A stretch of 64,000 bases of DNA from Verrucomicrobiota bacterium (GTDB lineage: Bacteria; Verrucomicrobiota; Verrucomicrobiia; Limisphaerales; UBA1319), in contig JAKLHY010000008.1 of NCBI GenBank assembly GCA_022709905.1, forward strand, positions 62,001-126,000. Reading direction: 5' to 3'. Of this stretch, positions 42,755 to 51,421 are shown piece after piece. Within the stretch, counting starts at the first letter, position 1, and each line of letters opens with the position of its first letter. The position numbers and the translations under genes are program-made. The notes below the pieces were generated by a model. The model was given only the letters and a program-made list of their open reading frames with translations, was not told the origin of the DNA and did no database searches.

Positions 42755-43720
42755 TTATCCGAAAAACCACCAGACCACCGGCAGGACCAGAACCAGGTAC
42801 ATGACGGTATTGGCGACAAACAATACCGAGGCTTCGCGGGGACAGAGATCGAACATATTGGCCACGGCAACCATGGTCACGGCTGTGGGGACGAAGGCTT
42901 CCACGACAAAGACGTTCCATCGGAGGCCACGAAACGGCCAGGGCGTCAGCCAAGTGGCATAGGCCATAGCCAATCCGACCACCGCGGCCACCACAAAGCG
43001 CATCAAGGCCAGACCGACGATGGGTTTCCAGAGCGGAATGACCTTCGAGAAATGCAGTCTCAGGCCGATCCCGAAAAAGGCCAGGGGAGTCAAAAAGTAG
43101 ACCAGGATATCCACGACATGCCAGGAGGTGATCACCGCCGGACGCGGGACACCCATCACCGAGAGCACAATCCCGATTAAACTGATCGGCAATCCAATCG
43201 AGCGCCAGTCGAAGATGCTATGCAGAATAAGCGAGCCCATCGATCCCTGGGGTTGGGCGGTGGCGTAATGGCGGGCGATGGGGTACATCAGAAGAACCAC
43301 CACGATCATGAAGAGGATGAAATAGACATTGGCCACCCCCATGGCTTGTTCCCCATACAGGAGGTAGAGCACAAAGGCGCCCATGGTAAATCCGTTATTG
43401 CCCAGCCCGCCCGCTACGGCGAACAGGCCTTTCTCGGTTCGTTCCTGGGTGAAATAACCGGCCAGGGCGAGCGAGATCAGCGTCATGACAGCCGAATGGA
43501 AAACAGCCATGATCGGCATGAACATATCGCTTCGATGCAGTATCGTGCCCCACAAGGTTAAAAGACCGACCCCCGGATAGCCGTAGACCGCGACCACGGT
43601 CATGATGGATTCACCGGCGGCTTCCTTGATCCATTGCATGCGGCGGCAGAGGTATCCTCCCGCCATAGCCAGGATGATCACGATCGAGGTCGCTACAAAT
43701 TTTATGGCAATACTCGACAT
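42755..43720 (-). CDS. AEC-family (auxin efflux carrier-like) transporter
   Basis: 321 residues with about ten hydrophobic helices, e.g. FVATSIVIILAMAGGYLC, IMTVVAVYGYPGVGLL, VAGGLGNNGFTMGAFVLYLL, IVVVLLMYPIARH, LPISLIGIVLSVMGVPRP, VDILVYFLTPLAFFGIGLRL and VFVVEAFVPTAVTMVAVANM. The GNNGF and PTAV elements in the two inverted halves are the discontinuous helices of this family. It transports small carboxylates or similar anions across the inner membrane; the substrate is unknown. It stands alone, with a 440-base gap to its upstream neighbour. Confidence 0.82.
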   Translation of the reverse strand: MSSIAIKFVATSIVIILAMAGGYLCRRMQWIKEAAGESIMTVVAVYGYPGVGLLTLWGTILHRSDMFMPIMAVFHSAVMTLISLALAGYFTQERTEKGLFAVAGGLGNNGFTMGAFVLYLLYGEQAMGVANVYFILFMIVVVLLMYPIARHYATAQPQGSMGSLILHSIFDWRSIGLPISLIGIVLSVMGVPRPAVITSWHVVDILVYFLTPLAFFGIGLRLHFSKVIPLWKPIVGLALMRFVVAAVVGLAMAYATWLTPWPFRGLRWNVFVVEAFVPTAVTMVAVANMFDLCPREASVLFVANTVMYLVLVLPVVWWFFG

Positions 43721-44161
43721 GGTTGGGTTGTGCCGCCGTTTAATCGGCCGGGAATCCTAATAACCGCTTTGTCTTGTCCGCAAGCCCAAACCGTCGGGAA
43801 TGGACTAAGTGGGGATTGGGGATTGGGGTGGAAACGGGCTATGGTCCTAATGAAGCTGGGCCTCAAACCGACCCGTCACGTGAAGTTTCTTCATAAGGCC
43901 TCGACTCCTTTGGTCGATTTGTGGCGAAATTTCGTTAGTTGGTGTTCCTCTGGGCGGAACCAGCCTCTTCAAAGGCCGTGCTTCAATAAGATGAGCAGAG
44001 AGGTTAAGTTTTTGGGCGACTTAACCATGAAAACTCAACGACAACCTCGGCCCACCGTTGGCTTCTGGAGCAAGGATTATTTGGGCATATCCCAAAGCGG
44101 TAGATGATTAACCTGGTGGAAGACGCCACTGCGCATGGACTATCGCTGGGCAGGTTCAAAA
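43721..44161. other. Long gene-free stretch
   Basis: About 440 bases between the AEC transporter start and the Cys-rich protein's end. A plus-strand reading exists (ending 44107), but its codon use and Arg/Lys/Ser-rich product do not look real. It should contain the transporter promoter near 43730. Nothing else seen. Confidence 0.45.
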
Positions 44162-45211
44162 TCATTGTTGGGTGACCTTGATCCGGTAGAACCCGCGGCT
44201 GGTGGCGTTTTCATGGTAAAGCTTCAGAACTCCGCCGTTGCCGGCGACTGTGGAAATATCCTGCCATGCGCTGGTGGTTGGATCGACGGAATACTGCAGC
44301 GTGTAGTTGAGGTTGCTGGCGGTTTCGAGGTCGAGTTGAACCAGGTTTTTGGATGGGATCGTGATGGACGAGATGACGGGATCGGGACAGGAAGTCCCGC
44401 AGGTGAGAGACGACGTGATGGAGCAGCCGGCAGCCATGGTGACGCAGGGACTGCAGGCCGTTGCTCCCAGGCAAGTCGAGGCGCAGGTAGCGCTGGAACA
44501 GGTGGCTTTGCAGGTGATATCAGACACGGTGGAGAGGCACGGGGAGCAAGTGGCGGCGGTGCCAGTCGCGCAGGGGGTGCAGGCGGTGGCGCCGGAACAG
44601 GTCGCGCTCTGGCAGGTGACTTCAATTTTGCAGGTAAAATCGGTGCAGGTCGCACCGGAGCAGGTGGCATCGGTGCAGGTCGCGCCTTTGCAGGTGGCAA
44701 AACAGGTGGCGGCGCCGACGCAGGTTGCCATGCCCACACAGGTTGAGCAGGTGATTCCTAGTCCGCAACTCGTGCCACAGGTGGGAATGCTTCCTGCGCA
44801 GGTCACTTTGGACCCACAGGTCGCAGCACAGGTCAAGTCGCAGGTTGATGTGCTGGTCAAATTGCAGATTGCGGACGTGGTTGGAGACAATTGTTTTCCC
44901 GCCACCCTCAAGCTCATCCGGCTCCAGTTGCCGTTTTCGACCAGAATCACGTCTCCCGGCGACAGCTGGATGCGTGAAGTATCCTGTTGTTTGAGGATGG
45001 CCTGATCCCGGTTCTGCATTTCCGTGAATGCGGTGTTCAGGTCTGATTGAAACAGAGGCGAGTCCGCGGGTTCGTTGGCCGCCTCTGTTCGACCCGGGGC
45101 AAGCGCGAGTATCAGGATGACCGCGGATAAAGCAGTGAAGCGGAAGTACCTCCTCTGCAATGGCAAAATACACCTCGTCCCGAATAAACGCCTCATACGC
45201 AAGTTCCCCAT
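44162..45211 (-). CDS. Secreted cysteine-rich Thr-Cys repeat protein
   Basis: Up to 349 residues (start uncertain; 45196 also possible). A signal region (FRFTALSAVILILALAPGRT) and a ~70-residue ordered part (QLSPGDVILVENGNWSRMSL) precede a ~160-residue domain with 31 cysteines. Most are preceded by Thr, in units such as ATCVGAATC, ATCKGATCTDATC and ATCSGATC. The spacing of 3-7 residues and the small Ala/Ser/Gly/Thr fill are those of tightly wound, disulfide- or metal-bonded repeats. The C-terminus (LNYTLQYSVDPTTSAWQDIS, GFYRIKVTQQ) matches the beta-strand ends common on Verrucomicrobia surface proteins. It faces away from the large membrane genes, 62 bases apart. Function unknown: a structural surface protein, metal binder or ice-/mineral-binding repeat are all conceivable. 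Confidence 0.75.
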   Translation of the reverse strand: MGNLRMRRLFGTRCILPLQRRYFRFTALSAVILILALAPGRTEAANEPADSPLFQSDLNTAFTEMQNRDQAILKQQDTSRIQLSPGDVILVENGNWSRMSLRVAGKQLSPTTSAICNLTSTSTCDLTCAATCGSKVTCAGSIPTCGTSCGLGITCSTCVGMATCVGAATCFATCKGATCTDATCSGATCTDFTCKIEVTCQSATCSGATACTPCATGTAATCSPCLSTVSDITCKATCSSATCASTCLGATACSPCVTMAAGCSITSSLTCGTSCPDPVISSITIPSKNLVQLDLETASNLNYTLQYSVDPTTSAWQDISTVAGNGGVLKLYHENATSRGFYRIKVTQQ

Positions 45212-45273
45212 TCACATTGTTGTGTTGAATAACACCGATTTTAATTGCCCAAGGTGATTTCGACAACCACAAT

Positions 45274-47724
45274 TTGCCGTTCAGCGGAAATTTTTCTAGT
45301 CCCCATGGAAGGCTTCTTTTAGCATCAGCACCGTTGATCGAGACCGATTCCAACAGTGTTAATCCAGCGATCGCACCATATCCGCGTGCGATCGTTGAAG
45401 TTCGATTATTTCTTTTGCTGGTTGCACTGAGTTTTCAGGGAGGGTGGATAGGGATTTTGCCGCCGGAACTGAATCGGTTCCTAGGAGCCATGGTGCTGGC
45501 AGGTCTTGGGGCGACTTATCGATGGGTGATTCCGCGGGAGCAAATCGTCCAATGGTTGGTTGCGCTGGGTATTGGGATTGTGGCGGTGGTCTTTCTGGTC
45601 CGGGAAGGGCTGAACGCGATATTTGGGACGGCGCTTTTTCTGGGGGCCTTGGCGGTGTGGCGCGAGGGCCGAGATCGGCGGGATGAATCTGTGCGACTCT
45701 TGTTGGGGGTCTGTTTGACCGTGGCATTGATTGAAACCCTCTTGGATTGGGCCCCGCATGGTCCTCTCCTCCAGGCCGCATGTTCTCGTCCTTTGGCCTG
45801 GGCCCTAACGAACCTGATCTTGGAGAAACCCGTGTTTGGACCGAGTTACTCGGGCTTTCACATCGCCTGGATCTTCACTGGGGCCTTTGTCGGGTTGGCC
45901 CTGGTCTCGCGGCCTCCGCGTTGGCGCTGGTTTTTGCCTGTGGTTTTGGGACAGGCTGTCGTGCTCATGGCGGCGGGTCTTTGTCTGGCGTGGTTGCTGC
46001 GGCGTCTGCCTTTAGGCTCGCCCTTTTTCCGGCTGGGAGGGTGGCACGGATTCCTGCTGGTACTGCATTTTCCTCTGCTCCTGTTTGCGTTCCGCCGGGC
46101 GCGGCTGTTGCCTCTGAATTTCGGATGGGATTGGAGGCTGATTGGGTTATCTGGTGCGAGTGCGGTGGCTTTGATCGCATTTTTTTTGTTTGCAGGCCAA
46201 TTTGACCGTTCCGATTCAGCACCCCGTCGGGTGTTTTTTTACGACCAGGGAGTGTTAAACTGGGATGTGCCGCGGAAGGGAGAGTATGGCGTATACAGCG
46301 GCGGCATGTTCGGACAGTTGCCGTTGCTTTTAAAGGCGCGCGGACACGAGGTGCGGAAAGGTGGGATTACGGCTGAAGCGCTGAAAACCAACGACATTTT
46401 AGTCGTGATCAATCCCACCGAATCCCTGGCCCGCGGTGTACAAAAGGAAATCTGGGAGTTTGTTGCCCGGGGTGGCGGGCTCCTGGTCATGGGCGATCAT
46501 ACCGGGCTGTCCGGCATCCGGGAACCGCTCAATGAGTTGCTTGAGCCTGCGCGTATTCAGTTTAATTTCGACTCGGCCATTCCGGTGGTCGAAAAGTGGG
46601 AGCATTCGCTGTCCTGGAGTCCGCACCCGATATTTCGCGGTGTGCGTCGCGAGAAGGACCTTTTAATCAACATCGGCGCTTCACTGACCGCTCGATATCC
46701 AGCCACGCCGCTGATCGTGGGGCGGCATGGTTATTCCGATCTTGGCAACACCTGGAACTGGACCAATGGATTTTTGGGGGACATGCATTATCAGATCCAC
46801 GAGCCGTTGGGGGACATGCTGCTGTGTGCCGAAGGGCGTCATGGCAGGGGGAAAGTGGTGGTCTTCGGCGATACCACCGGCTTCCAGAATGCCGGGATCG
46901 CGTTAACCCATCCGTTCATTGATGCGATGGTTTATTGGCTGGGTTCCCCGGGGAAAGGGCCTCTTTCTTACGGATGGGCCTATTTGTTTTTGTTCGTGCC
47001 GGTCTGTTGTGTTATGGCGACGCGACCGACGGGACGGGCGGCATTCCTGCTGGTCCTGGGTTGTCTGGTCGGGATCCTGGAGTATTCGGTTTCCGGGATG
47101 ATTCTGCGTACATCAGAGCGATCTTGGACGAGCTCCGACATTCGTCTGGCCTGGATTGACGTGGATCATCTGAACCAGGCGAGTCTGGATTTATGGCACA
47201 CTGATGGACTGGGTGGACTCCTGTATAGTATGCAGCGCAACGGACGGTTGGGATTATTCCTTCCCAAGCTCAGTCCACAGGCTTTAGCGGCTGCCGACAC
47301 TCTGGTTTTAATTGCACCCCAGGGCAAGTATTCCGAGGTCGAACAAGGCTGGATACGCGATTTTGTCAGTCGGGGTGGGCATGTGATTGTGGCGGCGGGA
47401 TGGGAGGAGCGTCGAGGGATCGAGGGACTCCTGGCGTCCTTTGGACTTGCACTCCGGAACATTCCTCTGGGGGCGCTTGCGGCGACGCAGAATAGCGCTG
47501 GACTCAATTTCTGCAAGGCATGGCCGATCGAGGTTCGGGATCCCCAAGGCACGATTCTTTCTCGGGCGTGGGACTATCCTGTTATTGCCCGGCAACCTCA
47601 CGGCAAGGGTTGGATTTCCTTGATTGCGGACTCCCAATTTTTGCTGTGTAAAAACCTGGAACATACGCACGACTATTGGACCAACAACATCCATTTTTTG
47701 ACGAACCTGTTTCCTCAGCCATGA
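45274..47724 (+). CDS. Large multi-pass membrane protein with GATase-like (DUF4350-type) domains
   Basis: 816 residues. The N-terminal ~330 residues have eight or nine hydrophobic helices (VEVRLFLLLVALSFQG, VQWLVALGIGIVAVVFLV, SGFHIAWIFTGAFVGLALVS). The soluble part contains two glutamine-amidotransferase-like Rossmann domains: TNDILVVINPTESLARGVQK, VARGGGLLVMGDHTGLSGIR, RGKVVVFGDTTGFQNAG, and after three more helices AADTLVLIAPQGKYSEVEQG, VSRGGHVIVAAGWEE. Neither has the Cys-His-Glu triad of true amidotransferases. The membrane part loosely resembles exosortases (see findings), with the cysteine position changed. Its stop overlaps the next gene's ATG. I do not recognise a named family; similar DUF4350-type proteins often occur near MoxR/BatA or polysaccharide genes. 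Confidence 0.8.
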   Translation: MPFSGNFSSPHGRLLLASAPLIETDSNSVNPAIAPYPRAIVEVRLFLLLVALSFQGGWIGILPPELNRFLGAMVLAGLGATYRWVIPREQIVQWLVALGIGIVAVVFLVREGLNAIFGTALFLGALAVWREGRDRRDESVRLLLGVCLTVALIETLLDWAPHGPLLQAACSRPLAWALTNLILEKPVFGPSYSGFHIAWIFTGAFVGLALVSRPPRWRWFLPVVLGQAVVLMAAGLCLAWLLRRLPLGSPFFRLGGWHGFLLVLHFPLLLFAFRRARLLPLNFGWDWRLIGLSGASAVALIAFFLFAGQFDRSDSAPRRVFFYDQGVLNWDVPRKGEYGVYSGGMFGQLPLLLKARGHEVRKGGITAEALKTNDILVVINPTESLARGVQKEIWEFVARGGGLLVMGDHTGLSGIREPLNELLEPARIQFNFDSAIPVVEKWEHSLSWSPHPIFRGVRREKDLLINIGASLTARYPATPLIVGRHGYSDLGNTWNWTNGFLGDMHYQIHEPLGDMLLCAEGRHGRGKVVVFGDTTGFQNAGIALTHPFIDAMVYWLGSPGKGPLSYGWAYLFLFVPVCCVMATRPTGRAAFLLVLGCLVGILEYSVSGMILRTSERSWTSSDIRLAWIDVDHLNQASLDLWHTDGLGGLLYSMQRNGRLGLFLPKLSPQALAAADTLVLIAPQGKYSEVEQGWIRDFVSRGGHVIVAAGWEERRGIEGLLASFGLALRNIPLGALAATQNSAGLNFCKAWPIEVRDPQGTILSRAWDYPVIARQPHGKGWISLIADSQFLLCKNLEHTHDYWTNNIHFLTNLFPQP

Positions 47725-50240
47725 GCTATGGGCGGCGGTTGCGTTTGATGCTTGGCTTATTCAGCCTTGCAATGGGCGCATTTTTCCTATGGACCTTCTA
47801 TGCGCCGGATTATGTGAAGGGGATTGGTTTTACGCTGCTGGGCGCCGGTTTGCTCTGGTGGGGTGGGGTGGGTGTTGAGGTCGCGCCGATGCCTCCGCGG
47901 GCCTGGCTTTGGCTGACGCCGGCTGTTCTATTGCCGGCGGTTGTGCCCGGGCCCGCGTGGGTAGGACCATTGGCGTTGTTGGCAGGTGCGGTTTCGTTGA
48001 GAGCCAAAACCAATGCCCGAAATGCGACTCTTGCGGTCATTCTGCTGAGTTTCGGGACTTTCTTTTCGGTCTTCGCGCTTCTGAATCCGGGTTTGATCTG
48101 GCTATATTCGCGACTGCGTTCGCTGGGAATGATGGCCGGCATCTTTGCCGACGCCTTGATGGCATTGGGCATTCCCTCGGCTCACGAGGCTCATTCGATC
48201 TTTGTTCAGGGGCCATGGAAACCGGAGGAGTTCACCGTGACGCTGGAGAAGACCGGCCTTTATTTTCTTGCGCCTCTGTTTCTGGCCATTGCGTGCCATG
48301 CGGTTTTGTGTTGGCGGCGCAAGGTTTTGGGCCGATTGACGGGCTATGCTCTCGTGATCGGTGTGTACGCGTTTCTTCGGTTCCTGGCGGCGTGCATGGT
48401 TTATCCCCTGGTTCCCACGCTGGGATGGTTTTGGAATCCGTGGACGACTTTTGCCTCGTTTCTGCCGATGGTCTTCTGGCTTGCTCGCGCGCCTGTTTTC
48501 GAGACAGCCCTTGATCTGAGGGCCTTGGCGACGGTGCCCGAGGGGGTTACCCGGCGCCGGATGGCCTGGACTGCCTTGGGAGTGGGCCTTGCGCTGACGA
48601 CAGGAGTGGTGTGCTCCTTTTTCGAGGATCCAGGGAAAGTCCGGGACGGCGTCGTGTTGATCGACGAAAAACACAGCCAATGGGAACGGACGACCCGGCC
48701 CTATGATACCCAATGGTATGGCGAGGAATCCGGCTACAATTATTACTGCCTGTTCGAGTTTTTGTCGCATTACTTTCCTATCGAACGCAATTTCGAGCCT
48801 CTGACATCGGAGCGTCTCCGTCACTGCCGGATTTTGATCCTGAAAACACCCACCTCGAGCTACGCGCCTGAGGAGATCCTCGCCATCGAGGAATTTGTCA
48901 AGAACGGCGGGGGGCTTTGGCTGATCGGGGATCACACCAATGTGTTTGGGACGAGCAGCTATCTTAATCCGGTGGCCGAACGTTTCGGGATGCATTTCAA
49001 TTACGACGGCACCTACGATTTGAGCACCCATGGGCTGTCGCTTTATCGGGCTCCGCGGCTCTTGCCGCACCCGGTGGTCCAGGGGCTGCCTGGATTTTTG
49101 TTTGCCACTTCGTGCACGCTGGATCTGCCTTGGACCGGTCGCGCAATCATCCAAGGCTACGATCTTCGCCGGGTCCGCTTGGATTACGGCACCAAGCACT
49201 TCTTCAATTCGAGGGTAGATGATGCGAACGTGGATTTCGGATATTTCACCCAATTGGGAGCTGTGAAATGGGGCCGGGGCCGGGTCCTGGCGTTTACCGA
49301 CAGCACGGTATTCTCGAATTTCTACGTCTTCCTGAGTGGGAAACGGGAGCTGTTGCTGGGGTGCATGGAATGGTTGAACCGGGAAAACCGGTGGACGATG
49401 GGCCTTTTTGTTTTTGGCGCGCTCAGTTTGGGGTTGTCGGGATTGGCGATTTGGCGGGGGACCTATCGGGGGCGGCGGTGTTATCCGATGATATTGGGGG
49501 TTGGGCTGGTATCATTGGGGATTGGGCTGCCGATGGTTCAGGTGCTGAATCAGCGTGCGTATCCCGGACTGATACCTCAGCGGTCCTACGTTCGGGTCTG
49601 CTTTGAGCGGGAGTATTCGGACTATGACCTGCCCATCGACCGGCTGAATATTCAACCGGACCGGGATTATCATACGTTTTTTGTCTGGGCCCAAAGGGTG
49701 GGACACGTGCCGCAGGTGGTCTCTACGTTGCAGGAGGCTCTGAAGGCGGGGGATTACGTTGTGCTGATCCGGCCTCGGATGCGGCTAACCGCCTCGGATG
49801 AAGCGGCGGTCAGGCGGTATGTGGAACGAGGGGGGGGGCTCATTTTATTGGACAGCATGCATAATGTGCAATCCGGGGGGCAGAAGCTGCTGTCGATGTT
49901 CAACGCCGGATTCGACAGTGGCCAGCCCACACTGACCATTCCGAGGAATCAAGCGGGTGAACCGATTGCCGGTTATCGGCTGACCCGTTTTCTGCGGGGC
50001 GGCGAAACAATTGTTGGCGACGATCGCCAGCGGGGGATCGTGTCCAGGATTTCCTTTGGCCGAGGGGTGGTCCTGGCGGCATCGGACGCCGAGCTTTTCT
50101 CGAGTCAGGCTATGGGCACCGTGAACCAATTGCCTGATGAACGGCAAAAACGGCTGTATGCCCTTGTTTATTGGATGTTCCGGCAAGCTGAAGATCAATC
50201 CAAGGAAAAAGCGGAAACGCGACCCGACAGTCTGCGATAG
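47721..50240 (+). CDS. Second large membrane protein, paralogous in layout, GATase-like domains
   Basis: 839 residues from the ATG at 47721, which overlaps the upstream TGA (ATGA). About nine helices in the first 300 residues include LNPGLIWLYSRLRSLGMMAG, FADALMALGIPS, FTVTLEKTGLYFLAPLFLAI and LTGYALVIGVYAFLRFLAA. The last three fit the exosortase topology, with KTG in place of the catalytic CSG. The soluble parts repeat the layout of the gene before it: LRHCRILILKTPTSSYAPEE, VKNGGGLWLIGDHTNVFGTS, WGRGRVLAFTDSTVFSNFYV, then two helices and AGDYVVLIRPRMRLTASDEA, VERGGGLILLDSMHNVQSGG, FGRGVVLAASDAELFSS. It probably forms a complex with its neighbour. Function unknown; the ABC transporter begins 135 bases later. 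Confidence 0.8.
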   Translation: MSYGRRLRLMLGLFSLAMGAFFLWTFYAPDYVKGIGFTLLGAGLLWWGGVGVEVAPMPPRAWLWLTPAVLLPAVVPGPAWVGPLALLAGAVSLRAKTNARNATLAVILLSFGTFFSVFALLNPGLIWLYSRLRSLGMMAGIFADALMALGIPSAHEAHSIFVQGPWKPEEFTVTLEKTGLYFLAPLFLAIACHAVLCWRRKVLGRLTGYALVIGVYAFLRFLAACMVYPLVPTLGWFWNPWTTFASFLPMVFWLARAPVFETALDLRALATVPEGVTRRRMAWTALGVGLALTTGVVCSFFEDPGKVRDGVVLIDEKHSQWERTTRPYDTQWYGEESGYNYYCLFEFLSHYFPIERNFEPLTSERLRHCRILILKTPTSSYAPEEILAIEEFVKNGGGLWLIGDHTNVFGTSSYLNPVAERFGMHFNYDGTYDLSTHGLSLYRAPRLLPHPVVQGLPGFLFATSCTLDLPWTGRAIIQGYDLRRVRLDYGTKHFFNSRVDDANVDFGYFTQLGAVKWGRGRVLAFTDSTVFSNFYVFLSGKRELLLGCMEWLNRENRWTMGLFVFGALSLGLSGLAIWRGTYRGRRCYPMILGVGLVSLGIGLPMVQVLNQRAYPGLIPQRSYVRVCFEREYSDYDLPIDRLNIQPDRDYHTFFVWAQRVGHVPQVVSTLQEALKAGDYVVLIRPRMRLTASDEAAVRRYVERGGGLILLDSMHNVQSGGQKLLSMFNAGFDSGQPTLTIPRNQAGEPIAGYRLTRFLRGGETIVGDDRQRGIVSRISFGRGVVLAASDAELFSSQAMGTVNQLPDERQKRLYALVYWMFRQAEDQSKEKAETRPDSLR

Positions 50241-50375
50241 CGGTGTGAGCAGGATGTGCCAGAGGGGGCGCCGGTTGGACGAGCTGCCGGCGTTGCCCTG
50301 CCAACACGGGATTGCCGCTGACGCGGACAGGTTTTGCTCTTGCCAAAAGCCGGGGCATCCACAAACTGAGTTTTT

Positions 50376-51386
50376 ATGAATACTCCGCGGTTCCTGATGC
50401 GCATCTTCCTGGTTGGCGTGGTTGGCTTTTTGTGGATGGGTTGTGGGCAGGGGGGCGGTCCGCGGCAGGATGGGAAGCTGGTGGTTGCGGTGATTCCGAA
50501 GGGGGCCAACCAGGTCTTTTGGAAGTCGGTTCATGCGGGGGCTGTGAAGGGGGCTGAGGAATTGGGGATTGAAGTCGTCTGGAAAGGGCCGATCAAAGAG
50601 GATGATCGCGAGTCCCAGATCAAGGTGATGGAGGACTTCATTACGCGGGGAGTGGACGGCATCGTGCTGGCGCCCTTGGACCCAACCGCTTTGAAGCCGT
50701 CGGTGCATGAGGCGGTGCGGAACCGGATTCCGGTGGTGATCATCGATTCGGATCTGAACAGCGACCAGTATATCAGTTTTGTGGCGACGGAGAACTACAC
50801 GGGCGGCCGCCGGGCTGGGGAACATCTCGCGAAGCTCCTCGGGGGAAAAGGCAAGGTGATTGTCCTGCGGTTCTTGGAGGGGTCGGCCAGCACTGAGCAA
50901 CGGGTGCGGGGATTTTTGGATGTGTTGAAGGATTATCCGGACATCGCGGTGATCAGTTCCAACCAACGTTCGGGCAGCACGGCCGAGGTGGCGTATCAAA
51001 CCAGTGAAAACCTGCTGGCGCCTTTGAAGCAACCAGGGGGCATTGCCGTGGACGGGATCTTCTGTCCCAATGAATTCACCACGTTTGCCATGTTGCGCGC
51101 GTTGCAGGACGGCGGATTGGCGGGCCGGGTGAAGCTGGTGGGTTTCGACAGTTCCGAGACCCTGGTCCATGCGATGCGGAATGATCAGATTCACGGATTG
51201 GTCCTGCAGGATCCGATCAACATGGGTTACCTGGGGGTCAAGACGATGGTCGCCCATCTCCGAGGCGAGAAAGTGGAGCGCCGGTTGGACACCGGTTCCA
51301 CGGTTGCCACGCCCGCGAACATGAACGAGCCGGCCGTCAAGGAACTTTTGGAGCCGAACTACAAGAAATGGCTGAAGGAAGAGTAG
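50376..51386 (+). CDS. Sugar ABC transporter substrate-binding lipoprotein (RbsB-like)
   Basis: 336 residues. Lipoprotein signal RIFLVGVVGFLWMGCGQGGG with the lipobox Cys. The periplasmic-binding fold is typical: LVVAVIPKGANQVFWKSVHA, IKVMEDFITRGVDGIVLAPL, RIPVVIIDSDLNSDQYISFV, GGKGKVIVLRFLEGSASTEQ, VDGIFCPNEFTTFAMLRALQ and LVLQDPINMGYLGVKTMVAH. This subfamily binds pentoses, hexoses or amino sugars. Given the MurNAc-type enzyme in the same operon, an amino sugar is the best guess. It is first of a four- or five-gene run; the ATPase gene begins 35 bases after its stop or overlaps it. Confidence 0.92.
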   Translation: MNTPRFLMRIFLVGVVGFLWMGCGQGGGPRQDGKLVVAVIPKGANQVFWKSVHAGAVKGAEELGIEVVWKGPIKEDDRESQIKVMEDFITRGVDGIVLAPLDPTALKPSVHEAVRNRIPVVIIDSDLNSDQYISFVATENYTGGRRAGEHLAKLLGGKGKVIVLRFLEGSASTEQRVRGFLDVLKDYPDIAVISSNQRSGSTAEVAYQTSENLLAPLKQPGGIAVDGIFCPNEFTTFAMLRALQDGGLAGRVKLVGFDSSETLVHAMRNDQIHGLVLQDPINMGYLGVKTMVAHLRGEKVERRLDTGSTVATPANMNEPAVKELLEPNYKKWLKEE

Positions 51387-51421
51387 GGAAGATCGTTCAT
51401 TGCACGCGAGTTGACTTTGAA

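Noticed and set aside
44350..44850. Repeated CAGGT-type units on the plus strand, considered as a CRISPR or tandem DNA repeat
   Set aside because: The unit spacing is irregular and always a multiple of three; it is explained by Thr-Cys codons in the minus-strand protein.
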